Below are positions 6,500 to 7,387 of a stretch of DNA of 7,387 nucleotides, in pieces. The notes beneath the pieces were generated by a model, which was not told where the DNA came from, did not search any database, and worked only from the letters and a program-made list of their open reading frames with translations. The position numbers were made by a program, and so were the translations under genes. Each line of letters opens with the position of its first letter. Position 1 is the first letter of the stretch. Origin of the DNA: CAZIHO01 sp964538875 (GTDB taxonomy: Bacteria; Pseudomonadota; Gammaproteobacteria; Chromatiales; Chromatiaceae); NCBI GenBank assembly GCA_964538875.1, contig CAZIHO010000146.1:1-7387 (forward strand), given 5' to 3'.

Positions 6500-7360
6500 A
6501 TGACCGCTCAATTGCTAGACGGCAAGGCCGTCGCCGCCGAAGTACGCCAACGGATTCAACAAGGGGTCGCTGCTGCCCTGGCCAGCGGCAGGCGCCCCCC
6601 AGGTCTGGCGGTGGTCTTGGTAGGAGACAACCCGGCCTCAGAGGTGTACGTCCGCAATAAGAGCAAGGCCTGCGCCGAGGTGGGGTTTTATTCTGAAATG
6701 CATCAGCTGCCCGGCACCACCTCCCAAGCAGAGCTATTGGAGCTAGTGGACCGGCTCAATGCCCAGGACAACATCGACGGAATCCTGGTGCAGTTGCCGC
6801 TACCCAAGCAGATCGACGAAGAATCCGTCATTGAGCGCATTCTGCCCACCAAGGACGTGGACGGCTTTCATCCCTACAACGTGGGCCGCTTGGCGCTGCG
6901 TATGCCGCTGCTCAGGTCCTGCACCCCACGCGGCATCATGACCCTGATCGAACACACCGGCCAATCCCTGGAAGGACTGGACGCGGTCATCATCGGCCAA
7001 TCCAACATCGTCGGGCGACCCATGGCCCTGGAACTGCTGGCGGCCCGTTGCACCATTACGGTCTGCCATAGCCGCACCAAGAACCTGGCGGACAAGGCCC
7101 GGAGCGCGGATGTGCTGGTAGTGGCCATCGGCCGCGCCAATTGGGTCCCCGGCGACTGGATCAAGCCTGGCGCCATCGTCATCGACGTGGGCATCAACCG
7201 GCTGGACGATGGCAAATTAGTGGGCGACGTAGACTTCGCCTCCGCCCAGGAACGGGCCGGCTGGATCACGCCGGTACCAGGCGGCGTGGGTCCCATGACC
7301 ATCGCCACCCTCCTCCAAAACACCCTGGAAGCCGCCGAGCTACACGCCAGAAAGGGGTGA
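6500..7360 (+). CDS. folD: Bifunctional methylene-THF dehydrogenase / methenyl-THF cyclohydrolase (FolD)
   Basis: FolD oxidises 5,10-methylene-tetrahydrofolate to methenyl-THF with NADP+, then hydrolyses it to 10-formyl-THF, supplying formyl groups for purines and initiator tRNA. It is a cytoplasmic homodimer. The 286 residues match E. coli FolD (288) almost end to end. The catalytic set is complete with E. coli numbering: Tyr50 and Lys54 in VYVRNKSKAC, Gln98 in DGILVQLPLP, and Asp121 in KDVDGFHPYNVGR. The nucleotide-binding domain shows GQSNIVGRP (166-174), PGDWIKPGAIVIDVGINR (217-234) and the C-terminal PGGVGPMT (260-267). The gene has its own Shine-Dalgarno and a candidate promoter, so it is probably transcribed independently of lptG. 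Confidence 0.97.
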   Translation: MTAQLLDGKAVAAEVRQRIQQGVAAALASGRRPPGLAVVLVGDNPASEVYVRNKSKACAEVGFYSEMHQLPGTTSQAELLELVDRLNAQDNIDGILVQLPLPKQIDEESVIERILPTKDVDGFHPYNVGRLALRMPLLRSCTPRGIMTLIEHTGQSLEGLDAVIIGQSNIVGRPMALELLAARCTITVCHSRTKNLADKARSADVLVVAIGRANWVPGDWIKPGAIVIDVGINRLDDGKLVGDVDFASAQERAGWITPVPGGVGPMTIATLLQNTLEAAELHARKG

Positions 7361-7377
7361 GCGCCGGCGTTTTATTT
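7344..7377 (+). terminator. Possible terminator at the end of folD
   Basis: ACGCC (7344-7348, inside the last folD codons) can pair with GGCGT (7366-7370), directly followed by TTTATTT. The order of stem then T-run is right, but the stem is only five base pairs and the loop is 17 nt, so this is weak. Confidence 0.22.
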
Positions 7378-7387
7378 GGGATGCCAG

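Noticed and set aside
6388..6660. A 90-residue + strand open frame running from the spacer into folD
   Set aside because: Its Pro/Arg-rich product overlaps folD in another frame, has no good ribosome binding site, and the C-rich spacer explains its composition.

Overview
This window looks like an ordinary core-chromosome segment of a GC-rich gammaproteobacterium. All five recognisable proteins (ParC, HolC, PepA, an LptG-type permease and FolD) have close gammaproteobacterial character. holC and an LPS-export permease next to pepA are a hallmark of that class. Genus cannot be fixed from the sequence alone. No mobile element, CRISPR array, tRNA or rRNA gene was seen.

Layout. (1) Positions 45-2288, + strand: parC, topoisomerase IV subunit A, essentially full length. 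(2) Positions 2289-2343: a 55-bp gap between convergent genes, holding a strong GC-rich hairpin that probably stops transcription from both sides. (3) Positions 2344-5047, - strand: a three-gene operon read pepA, then holC, then an uncharacterised acidic protein. Both junctions are 4-bp stop/start overlaps (GTGA and ATGA), so translational coupling is likely. (4) Positions 5048-5193: a 146-bp divergent control region with a plausible sigma70 promoter for the rightward gene and a small inverted repeat. (5) Positions 5194-6267, + strand: lptG, an inner-membrane permease of the Lpt lipopolysaccharide exporter. (6) Positions 6268-6499: a 232-bp spacer with two small hairpins, a strongly C-rich, G-poor stretch (possible Rho entry site), a candidate promoter and a clear ribosome binding site. 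(7) Positions 6500-7360, + strand: folD, the bifunctional methylene-tetrahydrofolate dehydrogenase/cyclohydrolase.

The genes are mostly housekeeping and do not form a single pathway: chromosome decatenation (parC), clamp-loader function (holC), peptide turnover (pepA), outer-membrane biogenesis (lptG) and one-carbon metabolism (folD). The notable points are departures from the familiar lptF-lptG / pepA-holC-valS arrangement: lptG stands opposite pepA without lptF, and valS is not downstream of holC. That place is taken by a small acidic protein of unknown function, translationally coupled to holC. I found no convincing new multi-gene system. The uncharacterised holC-linked protein is the best candidate for new biology.
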